From Bryobacteraceae bacterium (GTDB taxonomy: Bacteria > Acidobacteriota > Terriglobia > Bryobacterales > Bryobacteraceae): a DNA stretch of 64,000 bases. Location of the stretch: contig JAHCHE010000030.1 in assembly GCA_026129905.1 (NCBI GenBank), positions 47,686 through 111,685 of the forward strand. Direction: 5' to 3'. Below are positions 11,921 to 21,813 of the stretch, piece after piece. The notes beneath the pieces are model-generated. The model was not told the DNA's origin. It worked only from the letters and a program-made list of their open reading frames with translations, and searched no databases. Position 1 is the first letter of the stretch, and each line of letters begins with the position of its first letter. A program made the position numbers and the translations under genes.

Positions 11921-13698
11921 TGCGTCACCACCCGCGCGGCGGGCCGCCGGGGTTCGTTCGTCATGCGGTCGGCCAGGTGATGGACGAAATTCGCGGCGCT
12001 GCCGATCACGCCGTGGCGGTGCGGTACAAGGTACATCGGCCGCTTCATCTCCGGGTTCGCCTCGACGTATGCGTAGCAGTCCTCCAGCGTCAGGCCCGTG
12101 GCGTCCAGAGCCTGCTGGAACTCGCGCTTCGCTTTCGTTTTGGCCTCGCCAAGCGCCATCTGCACGCGGCTGTGGGCGTTGATTTCGCCTTCACCCGAAG
12201 TCTCGATCGGCAGGAAGATCATGTCCTTGTACTGCGACACCACCGCCGCCTGCGCTCCGTCGGATTGCGTCGACGGCATGCAGCCGAACGGCTTCAGACT
12301 CAGGACCATGTGGGCCAGGTCCTTGTTGGCGTAGTAGATGTTCTTGGCGACCTCGAGATGCCCTTCGCCGCCGCCCGCGCGCGAGTTGTAGAAGGGATGA
12401 CCCTGCCGCTGCAACTCGTACTGATCCGCGAGCCTGTGCGCAACGCCGCCGAGCGCGTCGACCACGCGGTGATACTCGCGCTTGAAAATGGCCTCGGCCA
12501 ACTTCAGCTTGGCGACTTTGTTTCGATGATTCCACTCGATCTTCGCGCGCTTATCCAGCCGCCACAGCGGCGGTAACACCGCGCCTTCGTCGAGCCCTTT
12601 CAGGTCCTGCGCTTTCTGCACCACCTGGTGAATCATGTACATGATCCAGGTCCCGATCGGCTCCACCAGCACCTGCGCGCCTTCGCGTTCCAGGAACCGG
12701 AACATGTTGAAGTTGCCGTCGCCTTCCGTCGTCTGCGCCCAGAACTCCCCGGTGATTTTGACAATGGGTTTCACCCGGAGCCGGTCCACTTCGATTTCGT
12801 TGTACATCTCGCGGCAGCGGTGGAGCGCCGAGGTGAGATCGTCGCCCGAAAGCTGGTTGACGAACTTCCCGATGTAGTCCGCCGTGTCCCGGAAACCGCC
12901 CAGGAATCCGGGGAGCTTTTCGCCGACTTTCCACGGCTGCTTCTGGACGAACACCGTGTGCATGTAGTCCATGATCCGGTCGAGGGTCTCGTCAGTGGCG
13001 CCGGGCTTCATCTCGAACGGCCGGATCGCGTAGCCGACTTCGTTCAGCACGTCCCCGCAGTTGAGCGCGTTCAGGATGCCGAGGAAGAAATCGAGGTTCA
13101 TCTCGAGCCCCTGCTCGGCGTCGGCCTGGCTCAGCCCCCCGGATTGCTGGAACAGCAACACGCGGAAGCCGTCGAAGCCCGAGTTGCGGAGCGCAAGCCG
13201 GTATTCGGCTTCGTACATGCCGAACCGGCACGGCCCGCACGCCCCGGCGGTAAAGAACACGTAGTTGTCGATGATCTCCTGCCGCGAGAGTCCCCGCTCC
13301 TCGAGCTTTTGGAGATGTTGCACCAGGTTGCCGACCGTGAAGTAGGTCGGATTGCACTGGCCGTTGTTGCCGTACTCCTTGCCGGTCTGGAACGCCGCCA
13401 CGTTGGGCGTCTCCAGGGCCTCCGCTTTGTAACCCAGCCCTTCCAGGGCGCCGTGAACCAGCTTTTCGTGCTTCCATGTCAGCCCGCCGAACAACAGCGT
13501 TGTGTGCTCGCGTTGGTCCTTGGTGAACGGCCGTTCCACCGGCCGCTTGAAATGGTTGTGATGTCTGGCGCCGCTCTGCGCCTCCCGCTCCAGGCGGGCG
13601 CGCTCTTCGGCCAGCCGCTGCTGGATGTAATCCTCAATCGAACCACCGATTTGCACCAAGCCCGCGCCGGGTCTTGGTTGAAAGGATTGGGTACTCAT
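11917..13698 (-). CDS. DUF2229/HgdB-like protein, partner of the acyl-CoA dehydratase activase
   Basis: This is a 593-residue product from the ATG at 13698 (MSTQSFQPRPG); the frame is open further upstream but without family-like sequence. It looks like a 2-hydroxyglutaryl-CoA dehydratase D-component-type protein: LFGGLTWKHEKL, NGQCNPTYF, FTAGACGPCRFGMYEAEY and KPFGCMPSTQSDGA carry cysteines placed as potential Fe-S ligands. In many bacteria this region and the activase form one very long polypeptide; here they are two genes joined by a 4-nt overlap, so stoichiometric synthesis is likely. A role in a radical-type dehydration or reduction is inferred from family knowledge; many family members are uncharacterised. 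Confidence 0.75.
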
Positions 13699-14040
13699 CT
13701 TTGCCCTCCGAGAAGTGTTCGGCGTCGAAACTGTACTTTTACGTAAAGTTTGCGTAAGTCCAGCGCTGAGAAAAGTTTGCCCCACTTCCCAGCCCTGAAC
13801 CAACCCCTAAACATCGAATGGCCGTTTTTGCCGATTGAAGGGTAACGGACCGCTTCCTTGCCGGACCGCCCAGCTTTCCCTGTACCTTTCTAGAGGGACC
13901 AGCAGCCCATAGTGATACGCCCCGCGGGGCAGCCTCTTAGGCAGGCCTCTTAGGCTGCGCGGGACTCCCAGTCCCGCCAACACGGCCTGACGCCGCCGCC
14001 TCGCCCGTATCCCCTTGAAATGATGTGACGGCGCGGATGT
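13699..14040. other. Intergenic region upstream of the activase unit, with palindrome and repeat copy 1
   Basis: No gene is visible in these 342 bp. The part next to the activase unit holds a TTTACGTAAA palindrome (13738-13747) followed by a second ACGTAA-like half (TGCGTAAGT), a plausible regulator or promoter region for the minus-strand unit. The far part holds the dispersed repeat listed at 13915-13994. Confidence 0.45.
13915..13994. repeat. Dispersed palindromic intergenic repeat, copy 1
   Basis: About 80 bp shared with 24546-24621. Elements in order: a CCCCGCGGGG palindrome, an internal near-duplication of GCCTCTTAGGC, the perfect inverted repeat CGGGACTCCCAGTCCCG (13960-13976, 7-bp arms, 3-bp loop), then a conserved GGCCTGACGCC end (13984-13994). 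It could form a strong RNA hairpin and resembles REP-type elements. Confidence 0.75.
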
Positions 14041-15699
14041 TCAGCGCGACGCCTGCTGCAACCCGGCGTCGCCTTCCGTCACGGTGATGTGCTGGTTCGC
14101 CTTGACGTTGGTCAGCCGCTGCCGGACGCCGCTGGGCCAGACGATTTCCAGCGCCGTGACGTTGCGGTCGCTCCCGAGTCCGAACGTCAGCGCAAGCTGG
14201 CTTTGGGAACAGTAACTGGAGCCGCTCCGTACCACCTGGGTCTGCTTGCCGGAGGCGCTGTGCGCCGTTACGGAAGCGCCCAGCCCGCTGCGATTCGATT
14301 TCGTTCCCACCAGCCTCACCGTGAGCCAGTTATTCCGGTTGCCGCCGTCGTTGCGGTACAGGTGCGGCGGCCCGGCGTTCGTCGAGACCAGAATATCCAG
14401 GTCGCCGTCGCGGTCGAAATCGCCGTAGGCGGCGCCCCGGGCCACCACCGGCCGCATGAAGTCCGGTCCCATCTGTCTGGCCACTTCGCGGAACTGGCCT
14501 TTGCCGGCATTGCGGAACAGCAGCGGCGGCTGGGCGTAGGTCACCTTCGGCTGCACGTTGCCGATCTCTTCCTCGATGTGCCCGTTGGCGACGAAGATAT
14601 CCAGGTACCCGTCCAGGTCGTAATCGAAGAAGAACGTGCCGAAGGCCAGCGACAGCAGGCTATCGCGGCCGACGTTGGAGCGCGGCGCTTCGTCGACGAA
14701 CAGCGAGTTGCCCTCGTTGTAATAGAGCCCGAGCATCTGGTTGGAGAAGTTGCCCACCACCAGGTGCGGCCGGCCCGACCGGTCGTAGTCGGCCGCGTCC
14801 ACGCCCATCGCGCCGCGCGCTACGCCGCTCTCGCTGAAGGCCACGCCGGCGCCGACCCCCTCCTCGGTGAATGTGCCATCGCGGTTGTTGCGGTAAAGCT
14901 TGTTCGGCTGCGTGTCGTTGGCGATGAACAGGTCCGGCCAGCCATCGACGTCGAAGTCCAGCACCGCCACCCCAAGGGATTTGCTGGTGGGATCGGCGAT
15001 GCCGGCCTGCTTGCCGGCGTCGGCGAACCTGCCGCCGCCGAGATTTCTGTAAAGCTTCGACGCAACTCCTCTGTAGGACTCGGGCGTGCAGTACGATTTC
15101 GTCGCGCCGTCGAGCGAGCACCAGAGGTCTTTCTCCGGGCTCCACTCGACGTAGTTGCCCACGAACAGGTCGGCCAGTCCGTCCTTGTCATAGTCCACCC
15201 AGGCGGCGCTGGCGGCGAACGCCGGGTTGTCGATCCCGGCCTGCTTCGTCACGTTGCGGAACTTGAACCCGCCTTCGTTGCGAAACAGCCGGTCCGGTCC
15301 CATCGCCGTGATATAGACGTCCTCGCGCCCGTCGTTGTCGAAATCGGCGATCGCCACGCCGACGCCGTAATCCTCGACGTCGAGGCCGCTGCCCGCCGTG
15401 ACATCGGTGAACGTGCCGTCCCTGTTGTTGCGGTACAGCGCGTGCACCGACTTCCTGCCGCGGGGTTTCCAATCCTTGCTGTTGATCAGCAGGATGTCCA
15501 GCCACCCGTCGCCGTCGGCGTCGAAGAACGCGCAGCCCGAGCCCATGGTTTCGGGCAGCCATTTCCGCCCCGCCTTTCCGGCGTTGTGCTTGAACTGAAT
15601 TCCGGCCTTCGCGGTAACGTCGGTGAACGTCACCGGGCCGTCGGCGGCTACCGCGGCAGCCACCGCGACCGCCAGAACAACAGGCGCTTTCGTCAGCAT
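14041..15699 (-). CDS. Secreted FG-GAP/ASPIC-UnbV (CRTAC1-like) protein
   Basis: This 552-residue exported protein has a leader MLTKAPVVLAVAVAAAVAA. FG-GAP/VCBS blades run throughout with Asp-rich calcium loops such as FFDADGDGWLDILL, IADFDNDGREDVYI, DYDKDGLADLFVGN, DYDLDGYLDIFVAN and DFDRDGDLDILV. The C-terminus carries the ASPIC/UnbV signature (EIVWPSGVRQRLTNV). Such integrin-like propellers are abundant in Acidobacteriota; their molecular role is not established. It begins 4 bp after the stop of the pentaheme cytochrome gene, so it is almost certainly cotranscribed with it and with the TPR-ASPIC gene upstream. Confidence 0.85.
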   Translation of the reverse strand: MLTKAPVVLAVAVAAAVAADGPVTFTDVTAKAGIQFKHNAGKAGRKWLPETMGSGCAFFDADGDGWLDILLINSKDWKPRGRKSVHALYRNNRDGTFTDVTAGSGLDVEDYGVGVAIADFDNDGREDVYITAMGPDRLFRNEGGFKFRNVTKQAGIDNPAFAASAAWVDYDKDGLADLFVGNYVEWSPEKDLWCSLDGATKSYCTPESYRGVASKLYRNLGGGRFADAGKQAGIADPTSKSLGVAVLDFDVDGWPDLFIANDTQPNKLYRNNRDGTFTEEGVGAGVAFSESGVARGAMGVDAADYDRSGRPHLVVGNFSNQMLGLYYNEGNSLFVDEAPRSNVGRDSLLSLAFGTFFFDYDLDGYLDIFVANGHIEEEIGNVQPKVTYAQPPLLFRNAGKGQFREVARQMGPDFMRPVVARGAAYGDFDRDGDLDILVSTNAGPPHLYRNDGGNRNNWLTVRLVGTKSNRSGLGASVTAHSASGKQTQVVRSGSSYCSQSQLALTFGLGSDRNVTALEIVWPSGVRQRLTNVKANQHITVTEGDAGLQQASR

Positions 15700-15703
15700 C
15701 CCT

Positions 15704-18556
15704 TCAATCGACTCCGATATCGGCTACCGAACTTCCCCTCTGCCGCGAAACCTGAGGCGGAGCGGCGCCCGAGCCCAACGGCACGCTGACGTGATCGTGA
15801 ATCATCTGACGCTCGTTGTTGTCCTCGGGACTGATCATCCGTCGCCGCGCGGTGATGGTCTGCGACGCCTCGTCGGCCTTGAATCGCAGAAACAGTTTCT
15901 GCGACCGGGCCGCCTTCTCCTTGTCGCCCAGCCCCCGGTAGACCAGCATCAGCGTGTAATGGGCCTGCAAGTCTTCCGGATCGACGTCGATCACCCGTTC
16001 CAACGCCTCGACGGCGCCCGCGTAGTTGCGCTGGAGAAACAGGATGCGGCCGATTTCATTCTGCACGACGCGGTCGCGCGGATACTTGGAGGCAACCGTC
16101 TCCAGCGACTTCAGCGCGGCTTCGTAGTCGCCGTCCGCCTTTTCCACCAGCGCTTTGAAATAGTAAATCCGCCCCAGCGTGGGATTGATCGAAAGCGCCT
16201 TCTCGATGTACGGCTTGGCCGCTTCCGTCTCGCCCTCCTGGATCATCGCGCGGGCGACGTTCAGCCAGCCGTCGGCGTATTCGGGCTCCGCCTCGGTCAC
16301 TTTCTTGAACGCGAACTCGGCCCCTTTCAGATCGCCTTGCAGGAGCAGGCCGATGCCCCAATCGTTCCAACGCTCGCGATCCTGCTTGCGGACCGCCGGC
16401 TGCCACACGGTTTCCGTGCGCGGGTCGCCGACCTGCAGCGTCGTGCGCGCTTCGGCCATCGTCACGATCGGCAGCGTGGGAATTTCGCCCTTGATCCTGC
16501 CGGAAACATTCTTCGGAATGTTTGCTTTGTCGAACGAATATTCGCGGCTGTCGTGCTCGCGATTGGCGCGGTCCTCCGGTTGTCCTGGCTTCGGCTGTCC
16601 GGCGTAGGAGTACTGGTTGTAGAAATGCGAGAACTTACGGTGCTGCAGCTTGGCGGTCACCGTTACCGGGCCCTTCACATCCGGCGGCAGAGCCAGCCGG
16701 TAGTGGGCCACGTCGGCGGCGCCAGGCGGGATCAGGCGGACGTACAGCACGCTCCGGGCCTGCCAGGCATTCCGCTTGTCGATAGGGTTGCCCTCGCCGT
16801 CCAGCAGGAACGAGCGGTAGAAGTGCGCGCCCGGCTCGACGGGGCCGCGCCCGTCGTCCTCCACCTGCCCGCTCCAGAAGATGATGCGGCCGGCGGCGTC
16901 GCGCGCCTGCACCTCCAGCCACACGTCGAACGAATCCACCGTCCCGCCGGGAAAAAAGTGTCCGATTCTGCGCGTGCGCACCACCACGTCGAGCTTCACC
17001 TTCGATCCCGGCCTGAATACCGCCCCCGCTTGGTCGATAGGCGCCGATACCGCGCCGACTTCGCGAATTACCACGTGGCGCGCCTGCTCGGCCTCCTCGC
17101 CGACGGCGAACGTCGAGGCGATCTGCGGCCCTTCGCCGGAACGGCGCATCATCGGCAGGCCCGCCTCCTCGGCCGGAGTCGCGGCGAAGATGTCCACCGT
17201 GATGAAGCCGGACTTCAGGAATTCCTCGGTTATGCGCATCTGCTCCGCGTCGCGGTTGACGTGCGCCAGCGCGGTGTTGGCCGCCGGAAAACGGTGCGAG
17301 TGAACCATGCCGTTGCGGTTGCCGGGATCCTTTGAGGGAACCAGCGGCATGTGGCAGTCGCCGCAGGTCATCGACTGCTCTGGATAGTAGAACGAGCGCG
17401 CGCCCTGTCCCGAGACGCCGCTCGCCTGCCAGTTGTCGTAGTCGTTGAAGCCGCGGATCCAGCGGTAGTTGTTCACCGGCACGTCCAGGTGAACCTTGTG
17501 GCAGGCCGAGCAGAACTCCGACGAGTTCTTCATGAACGGTTTGAGGAACGTCCGCCGGTGCGGCTCCGGAGCGGCGAAGGTGAGAAACCGGTCCAACCGG
17601 CGGATGAATGGATTGTCGCTCGAAGCCAGGTCGTGGATGGCCGGATACTCGATCGTGAAGCCGCCGTTGCCCATGCTTCCCTCCACGTGAACGATCGAGT
17701 GGCACGACACGCAACCCAGCCCCGCATGGGCCTGCGGCGTGTCGATCTGCTCGATGGCCGGCTGGTCGAAACGCCCGTTAAAGAACATGGCGTGATCGTG
17801 GCAGCTCGCGCACCAGCGGCTGCCCTTAGTGCCGGAGAGCTCCTGCATGTGCTCGATCGAACGTCGGTAGTACTGGTTGTTGAACGACGAGAAATGATGC
17901 GCCGAGGCGCGCCACTGCTCGTAAATGTCCTTGTGGCACTCGCCGCACTTCTCCGATTCCAGAAAGAAGTCCGAGGGTATCAGCCCGCCGACGTTGGTCT
18001 TCGCCGACGACGGCCAGAACGGCGAATCTGGCCCGCCGCCCTCTTCTTCCATCGAAGCGGGCGTCACCTGCGGGTTTCGAATCGTGGCGTACCGGCCGTG
18101 AAACGGATCGAGCACGATTCCGGCGAACGCGAACACGAATCCGCCGGCAACCGTGGCCTGGAAAACGCGCCGGAAACGGGGCCAGCCGCCGCCGAGACTC
18201 GCCACTTTGCGGTCGAGGTACGGGAACAGTGCGGCCACGCCGGCCAGGCCCGCGGCGATGTGTACCCACAGCGCCCACCGGTCGGCCCTCAGGTTCCCGT
18301 GCTGGGCCAGCCAGAGACCGAACGCCAGACAGACGCCGAACGTCACGGCCGCCACCGCCGCTCCGCGACGGAGTTCCGGCCGCCGGATCAGGAGCCACCC
18401 GAAGACGGCCGCCGCCGCCACGCCCCCGTAGACGTGCAGCAGCACGTTCGCCATGTAGAAGATCGTTGGCGAAGCGAACGCCGCCAGGTACGCCGTGTTA
18501 ATCAGAAGCAGCAGGAACAGGCCTGCCGCCAGACGCTCCCAAATCCCTCGTTGCAT
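15704..18556 (-). CDS. Membrane-anchored pentaheme cytochrome c (c554-like) with C-terminal TPRs
   Basis: This 950-residue protein has three to four N-terminal membrane helices (about 8-165). Five CxxCH heme sites follow: CGECH (204-208), CASCH (249-253), CVSCH (282-286), CSACH (349-353) and CGDCH (398-402), in a cytochrome-c554/multiheme-like domain. A beta-rich domain (about 500-640) and a TPR array (about 740-900, e.g. YADGWLNVARAMIQEG) complete it. It probably moves electrons in the periplasm; the TPRs may hold a partner. The start lies 59 nt inside the preceding gene, an unusually long overlap. It was kept because later Met codons would remove the first membrane helix. Confidence 0.85.
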   Translation of the reverse strand: MQRGIWERLAAGLFLLLLINTAYLAAFASPTIFYMANVLLHVYGGVAAAAVFGWLLIRRPELRRGAAVAAVTFGVCLAFGLWLAQHGNLRADRWALWVHIAAGLAGVAALFPYLDRKVASLGGGWPRFRRVFQATVAGGFVFAFAGIVLDPFHGRYATIRNPQVTPASMEEEGGGPDSPFWPSSAKTNVGGLIPSDFFLESEKCGECHKDIYEQWRASAHHFSSFNNQYYRRSIEHMQELSGTKGSRWCASCHDHAMFFNGRFDQPAIEQIDTPQAHAGLGCVSCHSIVHVEGSMGNGGFTIEYPAIHDLASSDNPFIRRLDRFLTFAAPEPHRRTFLKPFMKNSSEFCSACHKVHLDVPVNNYRWIRGFNDYDNWQASGVSGQGARSFYYPEQSMTCGDCHMPLVPSKDPGNRNGMVHSHRFPAANTALAHVNRDAEQMRITEEFLKSGFITVDIFAATPAEEAGLPMMRRSGEGPQIASTFAVGEEAEQARHVVIREVGAVSAPIDQAGAVFRPGSKVKLDVVVRTRRIGHFFPGGTVDSFDVWLEVQARDAAGRIIFWSGQVEDDGRGPVEPGAHFYRSFLLDGEGNPIDKRNAWQARSVLYVRLIPPGAADVAHYRLALPPDVKGPVTVTAKLQHRKFSHFYNQYSYAGQPKPGQPEDRANREHDSREYSFDKANIPKNVSGRIKGEIPTLPIVTMAEARTTLQVGDPRTETVWQPAVRKQDRERWNDWGIGLLLQGDLKGAEFAFKKVTEAEPEYADGWLNVARAMIQEGETEAAKPYIEKALSINPTLGRIYYFKALVEKADGDYEAALKSLETVASKYPRDRVVQNEIGRILFLQRNYAGAVEALERVIDVDPEDLQAHYTLMLVYRGLGDKEKAARSQKLFLRFKADEASQTITARRRMISPEDNNERQMIHDHVSVPLGSGAAPPQVSRQRGSSVADIGVD

Positions 18557-21500
18557 CCCCTTGGCTCCCAGCCAGTGGCCGCAGCAGCCGCAGCGCGGGC
18601 CGCGTATTGTATTCCTCGCGGTAGAGGCGATGCTCCGGTGTGTCCGGATACCTCTCCGCGTCCGAGTACGGATACGCGCTCATGCCGTGAAACGGTAGCG
18701 GCTCCACGGTCTGCGAATATGCGGTGTTCGCGTCGGAATCTTTTGCCCAGCCGTCCACGAACAACAGAAAATCCCGCTTCCATCCCGCCTTCAGCGGCGG
18801 AAAAGCCTCTGCGTCGAACAACAGACGTACTTCGTCGCCGGAACCCATGATGACGAATCGATCGTCGATCGTTCGCAGCAGTTCTTCCACGGGTCCGTAC
18901 CGCGTGTAAAGACCGCGCGTCGGATTCCAGTTCGACGCCGGACGCGGCCGCGGGTACAGGAACATCTCCGGCTGCTTGCGCTCCGGATGAACCTGAACCT
19001 GCGAAAATCCGCGGAACCGGATCTCGGCCGATCGCGCCGTCAAGGCGGTGAGCTGCGTTTGCGGGTCCCTACCGTTCTCCGCCAGAAAGATCTCGTCCCA
19101 GTACAGGCACAGGTTGGTGACGATGCGCACCTGCCGCGCCGGCGTCAGAAACTTGCCGGCCAGGTCCACCACGATCGTCTTCGGCTTCCCCGCGGGGATG
19201 CCCATCTCCTCGATCACCGTGCGCCATTCCCCATCGGCATCCTTCACCTGCAGATAGGGCATCGCCAGGCCGCCGTCTTTCTCCTGCGAGCGGCTGCGGA
19301 ACGTGCTGCCGTCGGCCCAGTCCACCCAGCCGTTGGCCACCAGCACCGCGTCGTTGCCCGGCGCGGCGTTGCCGAAATCCAGCTCGAGCGCGTGCAGTTC
19401 GGCGCTGCCGGAGCGGTTGCGGCGGAACCCGTCCGGATATCGCCGGTCGCGCGCTCTCAGGCGCGCCGTCACGTCGCTGCCAGCGCCGTCGCGCGCCGCC
19501 ACCGGGTAGGTCCGGTCCTTCACGCCGAACAGGCGGAACGGCGGGAACGGCGGCGCCTGGAACTTGTCGTTGGTGAAGACGTCGACGTCCGCCGGGCGAT
19601 CCACCGCGATCAGCTTCACCTGGTCCAGGTAAGCGACCTCGGCCAGTTCCTCGGTGATCCGGATCTCGTACTTGCCGTCCCGCGGCGCCAGCGCCTCGCC
19701 CGGAATCTGAATGTACTCGTCGTGATCGGTCGGGAAGACATCGCCGTCGCCGGAGCTCGCGCCGAGCGGGGCCACTCCGAGCACGTCGGTAATAAACTGG
19801 AACTCCCGCCCGTTCCAGCTCCAGATCATCGGGCAAGATCCCGTCAGGCGCTCTTCTTCCTTGTAGCTGTGCGACTGGTTGACCGGTTGCTTGAGTTCAT
19901 TTTGAATCAGCCCGTTCGGCCAGGTGATGCGGACCGTGTCCACGGCCGCGTCCGACCGCAGCCCGAACAGCAGCGGCACGCCGTCGTAGGTTCTTTTCTG
20001 GTACCGCGTACCCGCTTTCACCTCGACCTCCGCGCCGGGAGCGAGCTTCGGCGCCTTCACGCCGCTGAGCGCGATACGCATCCAGTTGTTCTTGATCGCG
20101 CTCTCGTTCCTGGCGACCGCCGCGGCGCCGTCGGCGGCGACATAGGCCACGTCGAGCCGCCCGTCGGCGTCGAAATCCGCCGTCGCCCAGGCCACGGCGT
20201 CGCTCAGCCCGGCAGCGGGTTTTCCCGGTTCAAAACGGCCCTGTGACGTGTTGCGAAATACCTTGCCGCCCGCAAGCAGGTCGAGCCTCGCGCGGTTCTC
20301 CAGGTCGGCCAGGGCAGGAAAGCCCGCGGCGCCCGCTTCGGAAACGCTCCATCCGCCTTCCCCGCCCAACAGGAACGTTGTCTTCTGTCCCGTCGAGAAA
20401 CCGACATCGATCCAACCGTTGTTGTCCACGTCGGCCGCCATCAGGCTGTTGGCGCCCGCGGGCATCTCCTTGAGGGAAACCGCTTCGTAGACGCCGGCCA
20501 GGTTGTCGCGGTAGAGGACACCGTTCGAATCGGCGTAGCTGACCACCAGGTCCTGCATCTTGGTGTCCGGGATCATGCGGAAGACCACGGCGTCGATTGC
20601 TTTGCCTTTAGCAAACGGGAAGTCCGCCGAGCGTTCGGCGAAGCCCGCCGAGCCTTCGTTGCGCATCAGCGTCGACTTGGCGCCGAGCAGGAACAGGTCC
20701 AGGTCGTTGTCATGGTCGTAATCGAGCCAGACCACCTTCTCAAAACGCCCCCCTTGAAGGCCCGCCTGCTTCTCGAAGCGCCCTTTCATGTTCTTCAGCA
20801 ACACGGCGCCGGTTTCCGTGGCCAGGCACAGGTCGGCCAGTCCGTCGTTGTCGTAGTCGCCGGCGGCCGCCGAAATCACGCCGGTGATCTCCGGCATCGG
20901 CGCCCTTGTCTGCCCCTTCAGGTACAGCGCGATGCCCTTGGACGACCACGCCAGCAGGTCGGGTAGCCCGTCGGCGTCGGCGTCGAACACGAGCAGGCCG
21001 GCCGTCTTCGGATCGAGCGTCGCCGGCAGCTTGCGGGCGTTGAACTTCAGCTCCACGGGCGCCGCCTCGGCCGCATCGGCTTTCGGATCGACAACGTCGT
21101 AAAGTTCCGAGTAGAAACTCCACTCCATGTCCTCGGGAATCACGGCGCCCTTCTGCTGGTCCTTCAGACGGCGGAAATGCTCCAGGTGCACGGCGGCTTT
21201 GTCTTTGTCGCCCTGCTGCCGGTAGATGTTAAAAAGCTGGAAGTGAGGCGCGGCGAGGTTCGGATTCAGGCGCGCCGTGAGTTCAAACTTGCGGATGGCG
21301 TCCCCGGTGCGCTCGGCCATCTTGAAAAGAACGCCCAGGTTGTAGTGTGAGATCGGCTCGTCCGGGACCAGCTTGACCATCTGCTCGAACTGGCGGGTCG
21401 CCTTGTCGAATTCCCCCAGCCGCTTGTATTCGATCCCGAGGACAAACCACGTGTGGGGGATCGTTGGGTCCTGTTTCTGGACGTTCTCCACCTCCGCGAC

Positions 21501-21764
21501 GCCTTCCTTGGTCTGCCCCGCGCTCAGCAGCGCGAGCCCGTAATTCAGGCGGTCGCGCGCGGAATTCGGCGCCATCTCGTGCGCTTTTCGCAACTCCTCC
21601 ACCGCTTCTTTCTTTGTGGTGGGATTCTCAAAGAAGGCTTTACCGAGATTGCGGATGCGCGCGAGTTTTTCCGAATCGATTTTCGAGGAATCGGCGGCCG
21701 CCAGCAACAGGAGTCCCAGCCCCGCCGGCGCCAAAGACGCCGCCCAAGTTCGCCCTAACCTCAT
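18498..21764 (-). CDS. Exported TPR plus FG-GAP/ASPIC-UnbV (CRTAC1-like) protein
   Basis: This 1088-residue protein has a lipoprotein-like or Sec leader (LAPAGLGLLLLAAAD). The TPR region (about 35-205) contains HTWFVLGIEYKRLGEFDKA and ISHYNLGVLFKMAERTGDA. An FG-GAP propeller (about 245-560; VFDADADGLPDLLAW, DYDNDGLADLCLA) is followed by an ASPIC segment (RITWPNGLIQNELK, about 630). The C-terminal ~430 residues (SCPMIWSWNGREFQFITDVL and a beta-rich carbohydrate-binding-like region) are unassigned. It is first of three genes on this strand. Together with the cytochrome it suggests a periplasmic or outer-surface redox assembly; this is inference from operon structure only. Confidence 0.8.
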   Translation of the reverse strand: MRLGRTWAASLAPAGLGLLLLAAADSSKIDSEKLARIRNLGKAFFENPTTKKEAVEELRKAHEMAPNSARDRLNYGLALLSAGQTKEGVAEVENVQKQDPTIPHTWFVLGIEYKRLGEFDKATRQFEQMVKLVPDEPISHYNLGVLFKMAERTGDAIRKFELTARLNPNLAAPHFQLFNIYRQQGDKDKAAVHLEHFRRLKDQQKGAVIPEDMEWSFYSELYDVVDPKADAAEAAPVELKFNARKLPATLDPKTAGLLVFDADADGLPDLLAWSSKGIALYLKGQTRAPMPEITGVISAAAGDYDNDGLADLCLATETGAVLLKNMKGRFEKQAGLQGGRFEKVVWLDYDHDNDLDLFLLGAKSTLMRNEGSAGFAERSADFPFAKGKAIDAVVFRMIPDTKMQDLVVSYADSNGVLYRDNLAGVYEAVSLKEMPAGANSLMAADVDNNGWIDVGFSTGQKTTFLLGGEGGWSVSEAGAAGFPALADLENRARLDLLAGGKVFRNTSQGRFEPGKPAAGLSDAVAWATADFDADGRLDVAYVAADGAAAVARNESAIKNNWMRIALSGVKAPKLAPGAEVEVKAGTRYQKRTYDGVPLLFGLRSDAAVDTVRITWPNGLIQNELKQPVNQSHSYKEEERLTGSCPMIWSWNGREFQFITDVLGVAPLGASSGDGDVFPTDHDEYIQIPGEALAPRDGKYEIRITEELAEVAYLDQVKLIAVDRPADVDVFTNDKFQAPPFPPFRLFGVKDRTYPVAARDGAGSDVTARLRARDRRYPDGFRRNRSGSAELHALELDFGNAAPGNDAVLVANGWVDWADGSTFRSRSQEKDGGLAMPYLQVKDADGEWRTVIEEMGIPAGKPKTIVVDLAGKFLTPARQVRIVTNLCLYWDEIFLAENGRDPQTQLTALTARSAEIRFRGFSQVQVHPERKQPEMFLYPRPRPASNWNPTRGLYTRYGPVEELLRTIDDRFVIMGSGDEVRLLFDAEAFPPLKAGWKRDFLLFVDGWAKDSDANTAYSQTVEPLPFHGMSAYPYSDAERYPDTPEHRLYREEYNTRPALRLLRPLAGSQGDATRDLGASGGRPVPAASD

Positions 21765-21771
21765 CCGGTAT

Positions 21772-21782
21772 ATTCTATTCTA
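21772..21782 (-). promoter_or_regulatory. Two overlapping TAGAAT -10-like boxes before the TPR-ASPIC/cytochrome unit
   Basis: On the minus strand TAGAAT occurs at 21782-21777 and again at 21777-21772, 7 nt before the ATG at 21764. No good -35 hexamer is visible. If used, the leader would be very short. Confidence 0.35.
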
Positions 21783-21813
21783 ACGAGCGGGGGCGAAAAA
21801 GCTATTAGCGTCT

